Source: Valencia hispanica
Lineage: Eukaryota; Chordata; Actinopteri; Cyprinodontiformes; Valenciidae
DNA: 64,000 nucleotides
NCBI GenBank assembly: GCA_963556495.2
Contig: OY747709.1
Location: 18,976,900-19,040,899, forward strand
Direction: 5' to 3'
Part shown: piece after piece, positions 51,351 to 62,480 of the stretch
How positions within the stretch are numbered: the first letter of the stretch is position 1
Layout of the letters: each line of letters starts with the position of its first letter
Program-made: the position numbers and the translations under genes
Notes under the pieces: generated by a model
Database searches by the model: none
The model's input: only the letters and a program-made list of their open reading frames with translations
What the model was told of the DNA's origin: nothing

Positions 51351-52960
51351 AACAACGAAGAACCCCTGAGTACGGTATACATTTCAGGACATCCTCAAAC
51401 ATCAGACCAAACGGCCTCAGACTTCAGGTCATAGAAAAAAAGCATTGCTCTTCATTCAAAAAGCTGTCATACCTCTGACTGAAAGGCATCAGACTAAACG
51501 GTCTTGGAAAAAACGGGTCGCATTAACCGAATAGTTTTTTATTTCACCCTTTTTTTAAACAGTGATGGAAAAATCTGAAGAGCATCGGGTATTTTGACAG
51601 ATTGCAATTCACACCCCTGACTACTTAGACATTTTCAGCTTTATGCAGGGAGTCCAGGTAACTAAATCAATCAAAAAAAGATATCCATGGGAGCATCTGA
51701 GCTTCATCTCAGACCTCGACACCGTACCCAATGCATCTTACTAACCAGGAGCTGACAGCGCGTTGAAAAGTTACTGAGGCAGGGAGCGTATCTGTGACTG
51801 CACCAGACAGAGACCGGCTAAGATAACTGATGCAGAAGGAGCAATCAGAAAAGCCCTCGCTCAGAAAGTCTTGCCGAATTCTGATCACTTCAATTGAAGA
51901 AATGTTCTCTGATTTCAAAACTTTGGCTGAAATGATGCTTAATTCCAGTTAGTGTTGCAGCAGTGCGTGGATTCAGCCTCAATTATGCACAGGCGATTGC
52001 GCATGCAGATCTGCTCCATGGGGAGTGTCCAGGCCACAGCACATTGAATGTTTATGATTAATACATGTCGCCTATGTATTGTAAAACAACTTAGCTGGGA
52101 TCTGACAGTAGTGCCACCTTAAGGAGGGTTTTTTCTGAGCTGTTTTTTCTAAGACCTTTTCTCCTGAGATCTTTTTTATTCTGACGCCATTTTTTATGAG
52201 ATATTTTTTTTCCTGAGATCTTTTTTTCTGATGCCGTTTCTTCTGAGTGCGTTTTTTCTGAGATCTTTTTTTCTGATACCGTTTATTCTGATGCTGTTTT
52301 TCCTGTGACCGTTTTTTTCTGACACCATTTTTTCTGAGACTTTTTTTTCTGATGCTGTTTATTCTGACGCTGTTTTTTCTGAAATATTTTTTTCCTGAAT
52401 TTTTTTTTTTTCTGATGGCGTTTCTACTGACAGCGTTTTTTCTGAGATTTTTTTCTCTGATGGCGTTTATTCTGACTGCGTTTTTTCTGAGATCTTCTTT
52501 TCTGATGTTGTTTATTCTGACGGCATTTTTTTCTGAGATATTTTTTTCCTGAGATCTTTTTTTCTGATGGCGTTTCTACTGACAGTGTTTTTTCGGAGAT
52601 TTTTTTCTCTGATACCGTTTATTCTGAGTGCGTTTATTCTGAGTGCGTCTGAGATCTATTTTTTTTATGTTTATTCTGATGGCGTTTTTTCTGAGGTTCT
52701 TATTTCTGATGGCGTTTTTTCTGAGACCTTTTTTTCTGATTCCGTTTATTCTGACAGGTTTTTTTCAGAGATCTTTTTTTCTGACAGCGTTTATTCTGAG
52801 ACCTTATTTTCTAATACTTTTTTCTGATGCCATTTTATTCTGAGACCATTTAGTCTGATGCCTTTCAGTCAGAGCTATGACAACTTTCAGAATGATCTGA
52901 CGTCTGAGAATGTTTGGTCTGATGTCTTTCCTAAAATGTACACTGTACCTGAGAAGCCTA
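51351..52960. repeat. inverted-repeat structure enclosing a minisatellite
   Basis: The left arm (51351-51503) and right arm (52845-52960) are inverted copies. In the right-arm orientation both read gtttagtctgatgcctttca / tttagtctgatgcctttc, then agtcagag, tatgaca, and tttggtctgatgt. The right arm lacks about 25 bases present in the left. Between them lie about 600 bp of unclassified sequence and the array at 52115-52850. No transposase or target-site duplication was found. It could be a foldback transposon or an inverted duplication of a local repeat. Confidence 0.7.
52115..52850. repeat. about 47-unit degenerate 15-16-bp minisatellite
   Basis: Tandem units of the form TTTTTTCTGAKRYCG, variants being ...CTGAGATC, ...CTGATGGCG, TTTATTCTGAC. 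Unit length is 13-20 bp because the T run varies. A higher-order period of about 150 bp is visible: the block starting at 52412 (ctgatggcgtttctactga) recurs at 52564. The Phe/Leu-rich frames here are translations of the array. Confidence 0.88.
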
Positions 52961-53237
52961 TTCAATCTTCAGGGCTTATACAAGGTCAACGAACTTTGAA
53001 TAATATCAAGCTAGAGCTCAATTTCAAAGTTTGTGTTTTGGGTGATTTTGGGTCACCAAAAATACACATATAATACTACCTTATAAACCATTTATAAGTC
53101 ATTACACATGCCAGTTGTACCGACTAAACAAATGTGTAAGGCATTCAGATGTATTGTAAATTTGCACATAAGGAAATAAAACATTAAGATTCTGTGATCA
53201 GCGTGTTAGATATGTTTGGTGTATTATGTATAGCACA

Positions 53238-53312
53238 ATAAATATGGTAAGACATAGTATGACATGGTATGGTATGGTATGGTATGGTATGGTTTGGTAT
53301 GGTATGGTATGA
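53238..53312. repeat. (GGTAT)n pentanucleotide microsatellite
   Basis: A run of ggtat units with a few substitutions. Confidence 0.9.
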
Positions 53313-53465
53313 CGATATCCATCATCTCTTTTTTTCAGATTTATGTCGATGTAAGTCAATAACCATTGACAGTTTCATATAAAACTAACTCTGGATATCA
53401 AAGGTGTGCGTACATGAGTAAAAACATCACTTAAACTTCAAACGGACGCATGCACTTGCACGTCT

Positions 53466-53535
53466 GCACACACACACATGCGCACACGCACGCACACACA
53501 CGCACACACACACACACACACACACGCACACACAA
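53466..53535. repeat. (CA)n microsatellite with CG interruptions
   Basis: A dinucleotide run with acgcac interruptions. A G14 run lies at 53771-53784, in intron 1 about 470 bp downstream of the exon 1 donor. Confidence 0.9.
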
Positions 53536-54253
53536 ATTCATACTAAACCCCTCATCCATGCGGAAACACGTGAGGGTATGAAGGCGCTTCAAGCATCCAG
53601 CTGCAACCCATCTCCAACATAAAAAATGGAGCCCCTGTCACTTTTAATTCATGACATGGTTACAATCAAGCTTTTAAAATGACCTATAATAATAAGTAGT
53701 TATAATGCCACGGTTCTGAAAGAACTGCCAGTGCAACGCGCTACTGCCAGATCAAACGCTGAGCCAAGGAGGGGGGGGGGGGGGAAATACTATTACAGCA
53801 GCACATGACACCGCGGAATCAAATCATTTCAATCCGTAACCAAGCCAGCACCCGTGCAGGCTTTCTGCTAACCAACATGGTGGTTGTAAGCCATCCTCAT
53901 TGCATTTAACCCCATTCTGTAGGGGGAGATGCATGTTGAAATGAGCAATTCTGACTCAGAAGAAGTGCTGCTTACAGCGATTCAGCACCACGGACAGCGC
54001 TCTGCTTTTCAATTTCAGTCCTCTCCTGGTAATAACGCACCACCATTTCTTTTTTTAATACAAAATCTCATACGAGCATGCAAGAAGAGGTGTCTACGTA
54101 ACATCCCGATAATCCCCGCACAGTAAAATCTAAATCAAATGGCATGTTGTTGTCTGTTTTCAATGAGACATTTCCGTGTTGGATAAAACGTTGCACACAG
54201 TGCCACCGTGCACTCCAAACCACCCTAAACAACGCCAACCCTGCTGCTCCTAC

Positions 54254-54432
54254 CTTGCCATCCCCATGCCAGGGCCTCCGACTCCCATTCCTCCCCCGGC
54301 AGCTGCCCCGTTGACCGGCTTTATGTGCTGCGCTGGCCCCGGTCCTGTTCCGGGTCCACCGGGCATCACCGACCCCATCATCCCGGCGGCTCCCGGCTCC
54401 CCGCCGCCCTCCATGCTCGCTTCGTTCCCCAT
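54254..54432 (-). CDS. bsn: bassoon, coding exon 1 (N-terminus)
   Basis: This encodes the first 59 codons plus two bases of bassoon, a very large scaffold of the presynaptic active zone. The product begins MGNEASMEGG, the N-myristoylation-type start (Gly2) shared by Bassoon and Piccolo, and continues as a Gly/Pro/Met-rich low-complexity stretch. The ATG at 54432 has G at -3 and G at +4. Coding ends at a good donor (AAG|GTAGGA, GT at 54253-54252), leaving two bases of a codon. The next exon at 18771 starts with the single missing base, so the join gives Arg60 and the frame continues. The extension to TAG just past the donor is intronic. Bassoon rather than Piccolo is decided by exon 2. Teleosts usually have two bassoon copies (a and b), and I cannot tell which this is. 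Confidence 0.85.
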
Positions 54433-54730
54433 CTCTGTCCGAGCTCAGGAGAGATGGGAGGGAGGTGAAGGCTGGCTGGGTTAAACCGGGCAGCGTTTCT
54501 TTTTGTGTTTATGACGCTCTAATTTCTAATTTAATAGGATAAAAAACGTCAATAGGAAAAAAAGGGGGGAAGAGAAGACAGCGACTAAACTCAGCGCTGC
54601 TCCTCCATCTCCGCCATCATCGTCCGCATCCTCATTCTCGTCAGCTTCAGCACCAGTCTCCTCCTGACGAAGGGACGGGAGCGTGCTGCACGGCCACGGC
54701 GGCTGGAAGGCAAGATCTCATCTGATTACT
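54433..54730 (-). promoter_or_regulatory. bsn: bassoon 5' UTR / promoter-proximal region with a possible upstream ORF
   Basis: This is the DNA just upstream of the bassoon ATG. It is more GC- and CpG-rich than the surrounding intron and flank, especially 54590-54715, as expected at a brain gene promoter. No TATA box is obvious. A short upstream ORF of 14 codons (54591-54635, minus strand, starting MRMRTMMAEM and ending TGA) would lie in the leader if transcription starts above about 54640. The transcription start was not determined. Confidence 0.4.
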
Positions 54731-55640
54731 TAAAAATTTAAAAATTAATTTAAAAAAATCCGAGAATAGATTAATTAAGATAAGTCATGTTCAACAATTG
54801 TACTGCTAAAACTCTTTCAGATCTTTTTGACAAGAAACTGTTGCGAACTTATGTAAGTCTCTAGCAAGTACAACTTTGGCGTATAAACAGCAGAAATCCA
54901 GTTATTAGCATGACATGAAGTCCGTTGACTCAAAAAAAGTGTATATGAATTAGGATACTACTAACTCGAGAACGCGATTTCTTGCTGCGCGTTCTTGTAA
55001 GTCTTTTCCCAGAGAAGGACACGAGGACAACGTGAACGCGCCGAGGCGTCCACTGCACTGGAGAGTCACGTGGTTGAAGAGAGTACATGGTGTTACACAC
55101 CTGCTCGGAGCTTTTTATTTATCCTGATTTCAACCTTTATAGGAATCAGGCAGTATGGGTGGACTGTCACTGCTACTGGACGCTTTTAGGTATTGAAAAA
55201 GTATTTTTTAATAAGTAAGGTAATTAACAAGCAGCGTTTTTCTTCAATCTTTCTTTTTTTATATGTATATTTTAAATATCAATGAGGAAAAATTTTTCTA
55301 CAATATTAAAGAACAGTCTGTTGTCGTGAAGTGTGGTTTTAAGGCTGGACCGAAATGCAGACTGGAGCTTGGAATGGGCAAAATTATTAACAAAACCAGA
55401 AAAACTTACAAGAACTGGCGCCTGCGAGGACCGACAGGACAACTGGACATAACACAGAAAAAACCTTCAGGCTAACAGAAGAACCCAGAGGAGAACAATA
55501 CATATAGAGGAGCTTAAATACTGAGGAAGAGGTGGAGGGGACAAAAAAGCAGAAGAGCTAATCAGGGGGGAACAGTGCAGAGCTGAGCGGATTCCAGGCA
55601 GTCTGTTGTAGAACAGACTTCTTTCAATTAAGGATGCATT
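54731..55640. other. bassoon 5' flank; no gene seen
   Basis: AT-rich sequence with a CpG-richer patch at about 54965-55075. There is no divergent gene that I can recognise. Confidence 0.4.
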
Positions 55641-56455
55641 CTTAGCAATCCGAGAAGATTAGTGATGATCTGCTTTGTCCTTCCCAAAAACTGATGTCCA
55701 AGTTTTTGTCATTTGACCCAGGCCGCTACCCTCCGGTGATGTGAAAGTAGTCAGGATGTTCAAGGACAACACAGCAACCACCGAGGCCCAAGGCTACTAT
55801 GAATTCGAAGCTACTTGAACACCACACTCCCTGTCCTCTGGAAAAGTTTTAAACCAAGGTGCACGGAGAGAGGGCTGACTTGTTCCAAAATCCACACCTT
55901 CAAGTGAAACTGAAGTTTGTACAAACCAAATGTCTGCTGGAGAAACATTTTATGGCCAGAGTAGAACAAGATTGAGCAGTATGGCCAATGTTAGGAAATA
56001 CAATTGGTGGGGAAGGTGAGGCGTTCACAGCTAAGAATAAAGTACCAGCTGTGAAGCATGGTGATAACCTCCTCGTGGTGAGGCTATGCTTCCCTGACTG
56101 TGGTACTGGTGAATTACACAAAGGGGTGGAATGCTGAAGAAGGACTTCCTTCAGATTCTTTGATTTAATCTTAGGCCAACAATGAAAAAGTTAAAACGGG
56201 TACACCCTTGGGTTTCTAAAGAGGAGAGTGATCCCAGACTTCCATCAGAACCGGCTTAAAACTGGATAAAGCAGGCCAACATTAACCTTCCGGAATGGAA
56301 CTGGTCTTAACCCTAGAAAAGATTTGTAGACTAATCTTAAACATCGAGAGAAGATAAATGATATCATTTCAGAGGAGAGGTCAAATGACCAGCAAGAATT
56401 ATACCTGAAGCTTTCGAGTGGCTGCAAAAAGGTGGCTGCTTCTCTGCACCCACCT
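55641..56455 (+). pseudogene. Tc1-type transposon relic (second family)
   Basis: Text follows a different fish Tc1 transposase gene: aggatgttcaaggacaacac, ctatgaattcgaagctactt, caccttcaagtgaaactgaagt, gctgtgaagcatggtgataac, tgtggtactggtgaattaca, aggaggacttccttcag-like text, and ggaggagtggtcaaa-like text near 56378. Many stops and indels. The terminal repeats are not clear. Confidence 0.6.
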
Positions 56456-58302
56456 TAAAAAATAATTGAAACAAATTCTTACAACCTGAAAGGTTATTCT
56501 AATATTAGTGCACATAGTGAGAGTATGATGGCTTAGCTTTCTTCTCCCTTCACACCTGACCTACATTTACTTTCTCTCAGAATGTTTTGTATTTTCATTT
56601 ATTCATTGCAGGATGCTTAACTAATTCATTTCATTCTGTGAGCCATTTCATGTTTTTTTCTTGGCTTGTTCCACTCTCCATTTACTTTATTTTTAAATAG
56701 TATGACTCGGCAGTTAAGTTTATTTAGCTACCTCTGTCATCTACCTTTTGCCTTCTTAGTCATACCTTAGATTTGTCTTTAAAAACTATCTTAACTATGA
56801 GACTTTAAAAAACACTTTTATGTATTCTCTGCTGCCCTTGCTTGTCAAATAATAAGTTACACGTGAATGTTTTTAGCTGTTGTGCTACGTAAAATGGATT
56901 AGTGACAGCAATAAAAGGAACTAAGCAGCCTGGGAGTCAAGATAAAGTTAAAATAAAAAAATAAAAATAAAAATAAAACTTGTGTGGTGATATGGGTTTT
57001 ATCTGCCAGACTCTGAAAGATCCACGTGCTGCTTGAAATAAATGTAACTTCCTCTGCTTTCATGTTTTTACTCGTTCTAATTTAAAACATTTGACAAGCA
57101 TTAAGGTACTGAAAAATATGAAAAAACACAACAAACTGCAAATGCCACATTTCTGTAATATATGCATATATATGAGAAAACCTTAAATTGAGCGCTTTGC
57201 AAATGAAAGCAATGAAAGGTGTATTTAATCAATTCAGCTACAAAACTACTACTTAAGATAACAGCCAGGCATCATCTCACAGCCAGAGGTGATGTAAGGA
57301 AGGTCCATTCTCTGTTGCACTGCCAAGTGTCTCCCTCTGAGGAGAGACTTTATAGAGATGAAACCATCCCAGCTACAGCCTGTATACCATTTCATTGTCA
57401 AAAAAGGAAGGGAGAATTGGAAGTGCAGCTGTACAAACATTCAGAGAAACCATAATTTTACCTCCAGACCTCACTTTGCCACTTTTACTTTAATGCTATT
57501 GCAATAAGCTGCGAACTTGTGGCGTGACAAGTTGTGTTATTGAACAAAAGGTTTTGCACCAGGGAAATTGAACAAAATTCACAACCTTTGCAGTTTCACT
57601 CATAAACAAAAGATTCAAGTCAGTTATAAATTAGTCAACATCAATTTGATTGCTTTTAGGTTTGCTAAACACATAGTGTGCATTTTAACTCAAAATGTAC
57701 CTCAAATTGTTTTTGAATGCGTTAAAAAAATAGGACAATCCAGGTCCCATCCCTGAATAAAAAATAAATAAAAAGTACAACAACAAGCTGTACATTTCCA
57801 GCTCCCACAAAATCCTCAGTTTTACAGATCAGGAAAATTGGCATCTCTTCCATACAATAAAGGCAATGTTTTAGTTCAAATATGAAAGCTCTGTTATAGT
57901 TGAATTATTCAGGTTGATCATATTAAATCTTTTTGGAGCATAACGTAGTCTACACTTCTATTTTATTAGATTTTCTTTGTCTTGCATTAAACCAGGACTT
58001 GCTTTTGTGCTACAAAACCCAGGACACTCAGGATTTACACTGACTAAAAAAACATCCTGATTATGTAATTAGGAAAAGGACAACAGAGAGTGAAAATTTC
58101 TGAGTGAAGGTAATGTCCAATAAGTTTGCAAGAAAATATTTAAAGATGTAAAGCAGATAAGCTTAATAGTCATTGTAAAGGCAGTGAAGAGGATTCCGTC
58201 TCCAAGCTGAGCTGTTTAAGTGTTGCAATGCTAAAAAGTGATTCTAAGCTGCGTTTAAATACGGCATTTTAATCTTTTCATGGCTGATCTGTACTTTGCA
58301 TT
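56456..58302. other. no gene seen
   Basis: AT-rich sequence with an (AAAAT)n-like patch near 56950. Nothing else recognised. Confidence 0.4.
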
Positions 58303-58597
58303 CAGTGTACCTTGCAAAAGATTTTATAAACATTCAAGTTTTCAAATTTTTTCACACTACAACAACAAACTTATTGTGTTTTTACTGCGATATGATGTGA
58401 TAGGCCATTACAAATGAGTCCATAATTTAGAATTGGAAGGAAAACTGTGAATGGTTTACAAACGGTTGTTGAGAGATTTAAAGCAGGGTTGGTTAATGAA
58501 ACAACATCCCCAATTTGAACATCTTATTTGAGCACTTTTTAATCAGTTAACTATGGTACAACTACAAACCTACCAAGACATGACCATCCACCTAAAC

Positions 58598-58981
58598 CGG
58601 AGGTCTGCAGCCTGTGGCTGTTTGAACCCTCCACTCTGGCTCTTAATAATTTTAGCCAAGAATGCTAAAGAGTTGAGCAATGTTTTATGTAAAGTTAATG
58701 ACACAAATAGTGTTAATAATATTTTTCTATTTCATTTAGTAATTTCTTGTCAATAGGTTGCAAACTTCATTCTTTTTCATGTCATTTATAAAAATTGAAT
58801 GTCTCATTGAAGCAAAATATATAAAAGTTATTGTTCTTTAATAATACAGACAAATTTTCTAAAATAAAAACATATTTTTTGGTTCAGGAGACTCTTGTTG
58901 CTTTTGTAGCTCAAAACTATTTTTTTTAGCTGGAGCAAAGGCAAAAATTGCTCTTAGGGTTGTAAAAGTTGCTGACCCCTG
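58598..58981. mobile_element. hAT-type MITE inside the old Tc1
   Basis: 384 bp ending in gctgacccctg, that is CAGGGGTCAGC when read inward, a classic hAT end. The other end, ccggaggtctgcagcc, is a degenerate partner. It is flanked by ACCTAAAC (58590-58597) and ATCTAAAC (58982-58989), an 8-bp target-site duplication with one mismatch, as hAT makes. It has no coding sequence. Confidence 0.8.
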
Positions 58982-59169
58982 ATCTAAACTGACAGGCGGT
59001 CCAAGGAGAGATTTAATCAGAGAATGCCCCAAGAAGCTTATGGCACCTTTAAAGGAGCTGCAGAGATCTGTGGCTCAGGTGGGATTCTGTCAATATAACA
59101 AATTGTACATTAACATTAATTGTACACTCCACAAATCTGGCCTTTATCGAAGAGCAGCAAAGCATCATA

Positions 59170-60800
59170 CACTCAACAAAAATATAAACGCAACACCTTT
59201 GTTTCTGCTCCCATTTTTCATGAGATGGACTTAAAGATCTAAAATTCATTCCAGATACACAATATTACAATTTCTCTCAAACATTGTTCACAAATCAGTC
59301 TAAATGTGTGATAGTGAGCACTTCTGCTTTGCTGAGATAATCCATCCCACCTCACAGGTGTGCCACATCAAGATGCTGATCTGACATCATGATTAGTTCA
59401 CAGGTGTACCTTATACTGCCCACAATAAAAGGCCACCCTGGAATGTGCAGTTTTGTCTCACAGCAAAATGCCACAGATGCCACAAGCATTGACGGAGCGT
59501 GCAATTGGCATGCTGACAGCAGGAATGTCAACCAGATCTGTTGCTCGTGCATTGAATGTTCATTTCTCCACCATAAGCCGTCTCCAAAGGCGTTTCAGAG
59601 AATATGGCAGTACATCCAACCGGCCTCACAACCGCAGACCACGTGTAACCACACCAGCCCAGGACCTCCACATCCAGCAGGTTCACCTCCAAGATCGTCT
59701 GAGACCAGCCACTCAGACAGCTGCTGAAACAATTGGTTTGCATAACCAAACAATTTCTGCACAAACTGTCAGAAACCATCTCAGGGAAGCTCAACTGCAT
59801 GCTCGTCGTCCTCATCGGGGTCTTGACCTGACTCCAGCTCGTCGCCGTAACAGACTTGAGTGAGCAAATGCTCACATTCAATGGCGTCTGGCACGTTGGA
59901 GAGGTGTTCTCTTCACTGATGAATCTCGGTTTACATTGTTCAGGGCAGATTGCAGACAGCGTGTGTGGCGTTGTGTGGGTGAGCACTTTGCTGATGTCAA
60001 TGTTGTGGATCGAGTGGCCCATGGTGGTGGTGGGGTTATGGTATGGGCAGGCATCTGTTATAGACGAAGAACACAGGTGCATTTTATTGATGGCATTTTG
60101 AATGCACAGAGATACCGTGATGAGATCCTGAGGCCCATTGTTGTGCCATACATCCATGAACATCCCCTCATGTTTCAGCAAGATAATGCACGGCCCCATG
60201 TTGCAAGGATCTGTACACAATTCTTGGAAGCTGAAAATGTCCCAGTTCTTGCATGGCCAGCGTACTCACCGGACATGTCACCCATTGAGCATGTTTGGGA
60301 TGTGCTTGACCGGCGTATACGACAGCGTGTACCAGTTCCCACTAATATCCAACAACTTCACACAGCCATTGAAGAGGAGTGGACCAACATTCCACAGGCC
60401 ACAATTGACAATCTGATAAACTCTATGCGAAGAAGATGTGTTGCACTGCATGAGGCAAATGGTGGTCACACCAGATACTGACCGGTTCTGAGTCCCCAGA
60501 CCCCCAATAAAGCAAAAAACTGCGCATTCCAGGGTGGCCTTTTATTGTGGGCAGTATAAGGTACACCTGTGCACTAATCATGATGTCAGATCAGCATCTT
60601 GATGTGGCACACCTGTGAGGTGGGATGGATTATCTCAGCAAAGCAGAAGTGCTCACTATCACACATTTAGACTGATTTATGAACAATGTTTGAGAGAAAT
60701 GGTAATATTGTGTATCTGGAATGAATTTTAGATATTTAAGTCCATCTCATGAAAAATGGGTGAAGAAACAAAGGTGTTGCGTTTATATTTTTGTTGAGTG
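59170..60800 (+). mobile_element. Tc1/mariner transposon with 285-bp inverted repeats
   Basis: 1631 bp flanked by TA on both sides (59168-59169, 60801-60802). The left (59170-59454) and right (60516-60800) inverted repeats are 285 bp each and differ at only about seven positions by eye, starting cactcaacaaaaatataaac. It carries one transposase with a single nonsense codon. It is inserted in the old Tc1 relic and is the freshest insertion in the window. Confidence 0.93.
59468..60481 (+). pseudogene. Tc1/IS630-type transposase with one in-frame stop
   Basis: A single 338-codon frame runs from the ATG at 59468 (MPQMPQALTERAIGMLTAGM) to NGGHTRY and stop at 60481. The N-terminal helix-turn-helix (MSTRSVARALNVHFSTISRL) is followed by a hook-like RRPRVTT, then the catalytic domain: Asp in LFTDESRF, Asp in FQQDNARPH, Glu in SPIEHVWD. 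Thirty-four residues lie between the last two (DD34E). The only lesion seen is TGA at 59861-59863, where the family has Trp (NRLEW). In active relatives this enzyme cuts and pastes the element at TA sites. The length is normal for the family. Confidence 0.92.
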
Positions 60801-61183
60801 TATAATGAGAATAGTTTGCTTCTGCTGAGACACGGAAGTAGGAGTTTCTGGGAAGATGGATGGAACTAAATACAGGACAACCCTAGAAGAAATTTTATTG
60901 TAATCAACAAAGAACTTTTGACTTGAAGCAACCAGACTTAAACCCACTTAAGAAAATTTGGGCAGACTTGAAAATTGATGGTTACAGATGTCTCTTTAGG
61001 ATTTTCATTTTTTCTAAAAACTTTTGAAAACCATGTAACATGTTTTTTCCACTTTACAAAACTATGCACTACTTTGGGTTTGGCCAATCCATATGGTCCC
61101 AATCAAAACATTTAGGCTTCTTGATGTAACTTGGAAAAAAGTCAAAAGTTGTAGGGGAGTAATTACTTCTGCAAGGAACTGTA

Positions 61184-62164
61184 GGCAATATTTCATTTCC
61201 CCAGCAACAGACTGGAATGGCAGGAGTTCAAGCCTGTCTTTTTTAATTTGCCAACATGGAGTGGTGAATGAATCATTGAAACCAACAAACAGTCTCTAAG
61301 CCAATGTAGGGTTTCCTGATCCATCAGAGTACTGGCTGCTCAGGAAATGTGCAACTCCAAAACTGGTCGCTTTGACAGACTGGCTGATTGACGTGACTGT
61401 GGGAGCAAATACTTAAGAAGATTAAAAGGAGTAATGTGCCAGCACTCCGATTTGCTCCAAGCAACAGCCCAGGGCGGGGAAACCCTATTGGTCAGCTGTG
61501 AATTGATGATTGAATAAGTGATGGGCAGGGTGGACCTAAATCAATGCTTTCACTGCCCAAGTCCAGAGGTAGTGGCAGACGGGAGTGGTCATGTCATTTG
61601 TCTCCTTCCAGCGTAACGCCACACTTTACTTACGACAAGGCACAACACACCAACAAAAGGCTATAAACCCAAAGTTTCTGCTAAAGTATGAAGTTGTTGT
61701 TTTTTCGGTAAGTGGCAATCAGCAATAGCCTAAAAAAATTGGACATAAACAAAAAAAAGAATTAAAAAAATTAAGTATTTACCTATAACCGGTTTTAAAC
61801 CAATTCTGATTTAATTTCATTTTCAGGCTTTCTGAAGCTTTTTTTTATCAAGTATACTTCTTCGGACTAAATTGGAACATTTGTAAGTTTATTAACGTAT
61901 ACTTTAACTACAAGTACTTACCTAGTACACTAGCAGTATAGTACTTAAATGTACTTGTAGTTAACATTTTTGTTTATTGACGTATACTTAAAGTGTATTA
62001 AACTTCGAGTATTCCACTTTTTGCTTAAAAGTGGCCAATTAGAGGAGAGAGATGAAGTGTTAGTCCTAGAAATAAAACTATCTACAGCAAATAAACTGTA
62101 TCTGAAAGAAATGTTTTCAAGAAATGATAAATGAGGAAGTGGATTGAGGATATTGAACGGTGGA
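61184..62164. other. no gene seen; small hairpin at 61904-61964
   Basis: Two 14-base arms, ttaactacaagtac (61904-61917) and its exact complement (61951-61964), enclose 33 bases. Surrounding agtatactt words suggest a MITE-like repeat. Confidence 0.45.
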
Positions 62165-62480
62165 GGAAGCACTTTAAAGTGTAACTGAACCCCATGAAAA
62201 ATCATAACTCCGCCCCCAGACAACGTTTGAAAAAATTCTACAAAGTGGGCGGTGCTAGGAAGCACAGATGGGCGTGGCCAAGTATGGAGGATGGGCGGAG
62301 GGGGGAATGTGGGGGTGTGTTCAGGAGGACAGTGACACCTTGCTTAATCTGACACTGAAACATGGACTGTGACCTCAATGACTGTGACCAAAGCGACATT
62401 GGCAGTTTTGCGACTGATCGATCTGATCAACATTCATCTGTTTTGAACGTTAGCCTATGTTAGCATCACCACCAAGGCCG
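62165..62480. repeat. GC-richer repeat-like segment
   Basis: Text such as ataactccgcccccagacaac and gtgggcggtgctaggaag reads like a dispersed fish repeat. A short Asp/Ser-rich frame starts at 62362 (MDCDLNDCDQSDIGS). No domain recognised. Confidence 0.3.

Larger units (their letters stand above)
18772..54253 (-). other. bsn: bassoon intron 1 (about 35.5 kb)
   Basis: The interval lies between the donor at 54253-54252 and the acceptor at 18773-18772 (minus strand). Both are GT/AG, and the phases on the two sides agree. It is AT-rich and filled with LINE, DNA-transposon and simple-repeat sequence listed separately. No other exon with recognisable bassoon sequence was seen. A small extra exon or alternative first exon inside it cannot be excluded without RNA data. 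Confidence 0.8.
58303..61183 (+). pseudogene. old Tc1-type relic split by two insertions
   Basis: The left end cagtgtaccttgcaaaag (58303) and right end tgcaaggaactgta (to 61183) are degenerate Tc1 termini. The remaining host text includes accaagacatgaccatccacc (to 58597), gacaggcggtccaaggagag to ctttatcgaagagcagcaaag (58991-59163), and aagatggatggaactaaatac with agacttgaaaattgatggtt (after 60803). Removing the inserts at 58598-58981 and 59170-60800 leaves about 860 bp, so the middle of the transposase is also deleted. Confidence 0.75.

Noticed and set aside
52352..52843. Phe/Leu-rich repetitive open frames resembling membrane proteins
   Set aside because: Translations of the T-rich 15-16-bp minisatellite; the pattern follows the DNA period.
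54176..54484. Plus-strand Pro-rich frame opposite bassoon exon 1
   Set aside because: Antisense shadow of the Gly/Pro-rich N-terminus; the splice evidence supports the minus strand.
59528..60220. Minus-strand 230-codon frame over the Tc1 transposase
   Set aside because: It overlaps the DD34E transposase frame on the plus strand, which has all catalytic motifs; the antisense frame has none.
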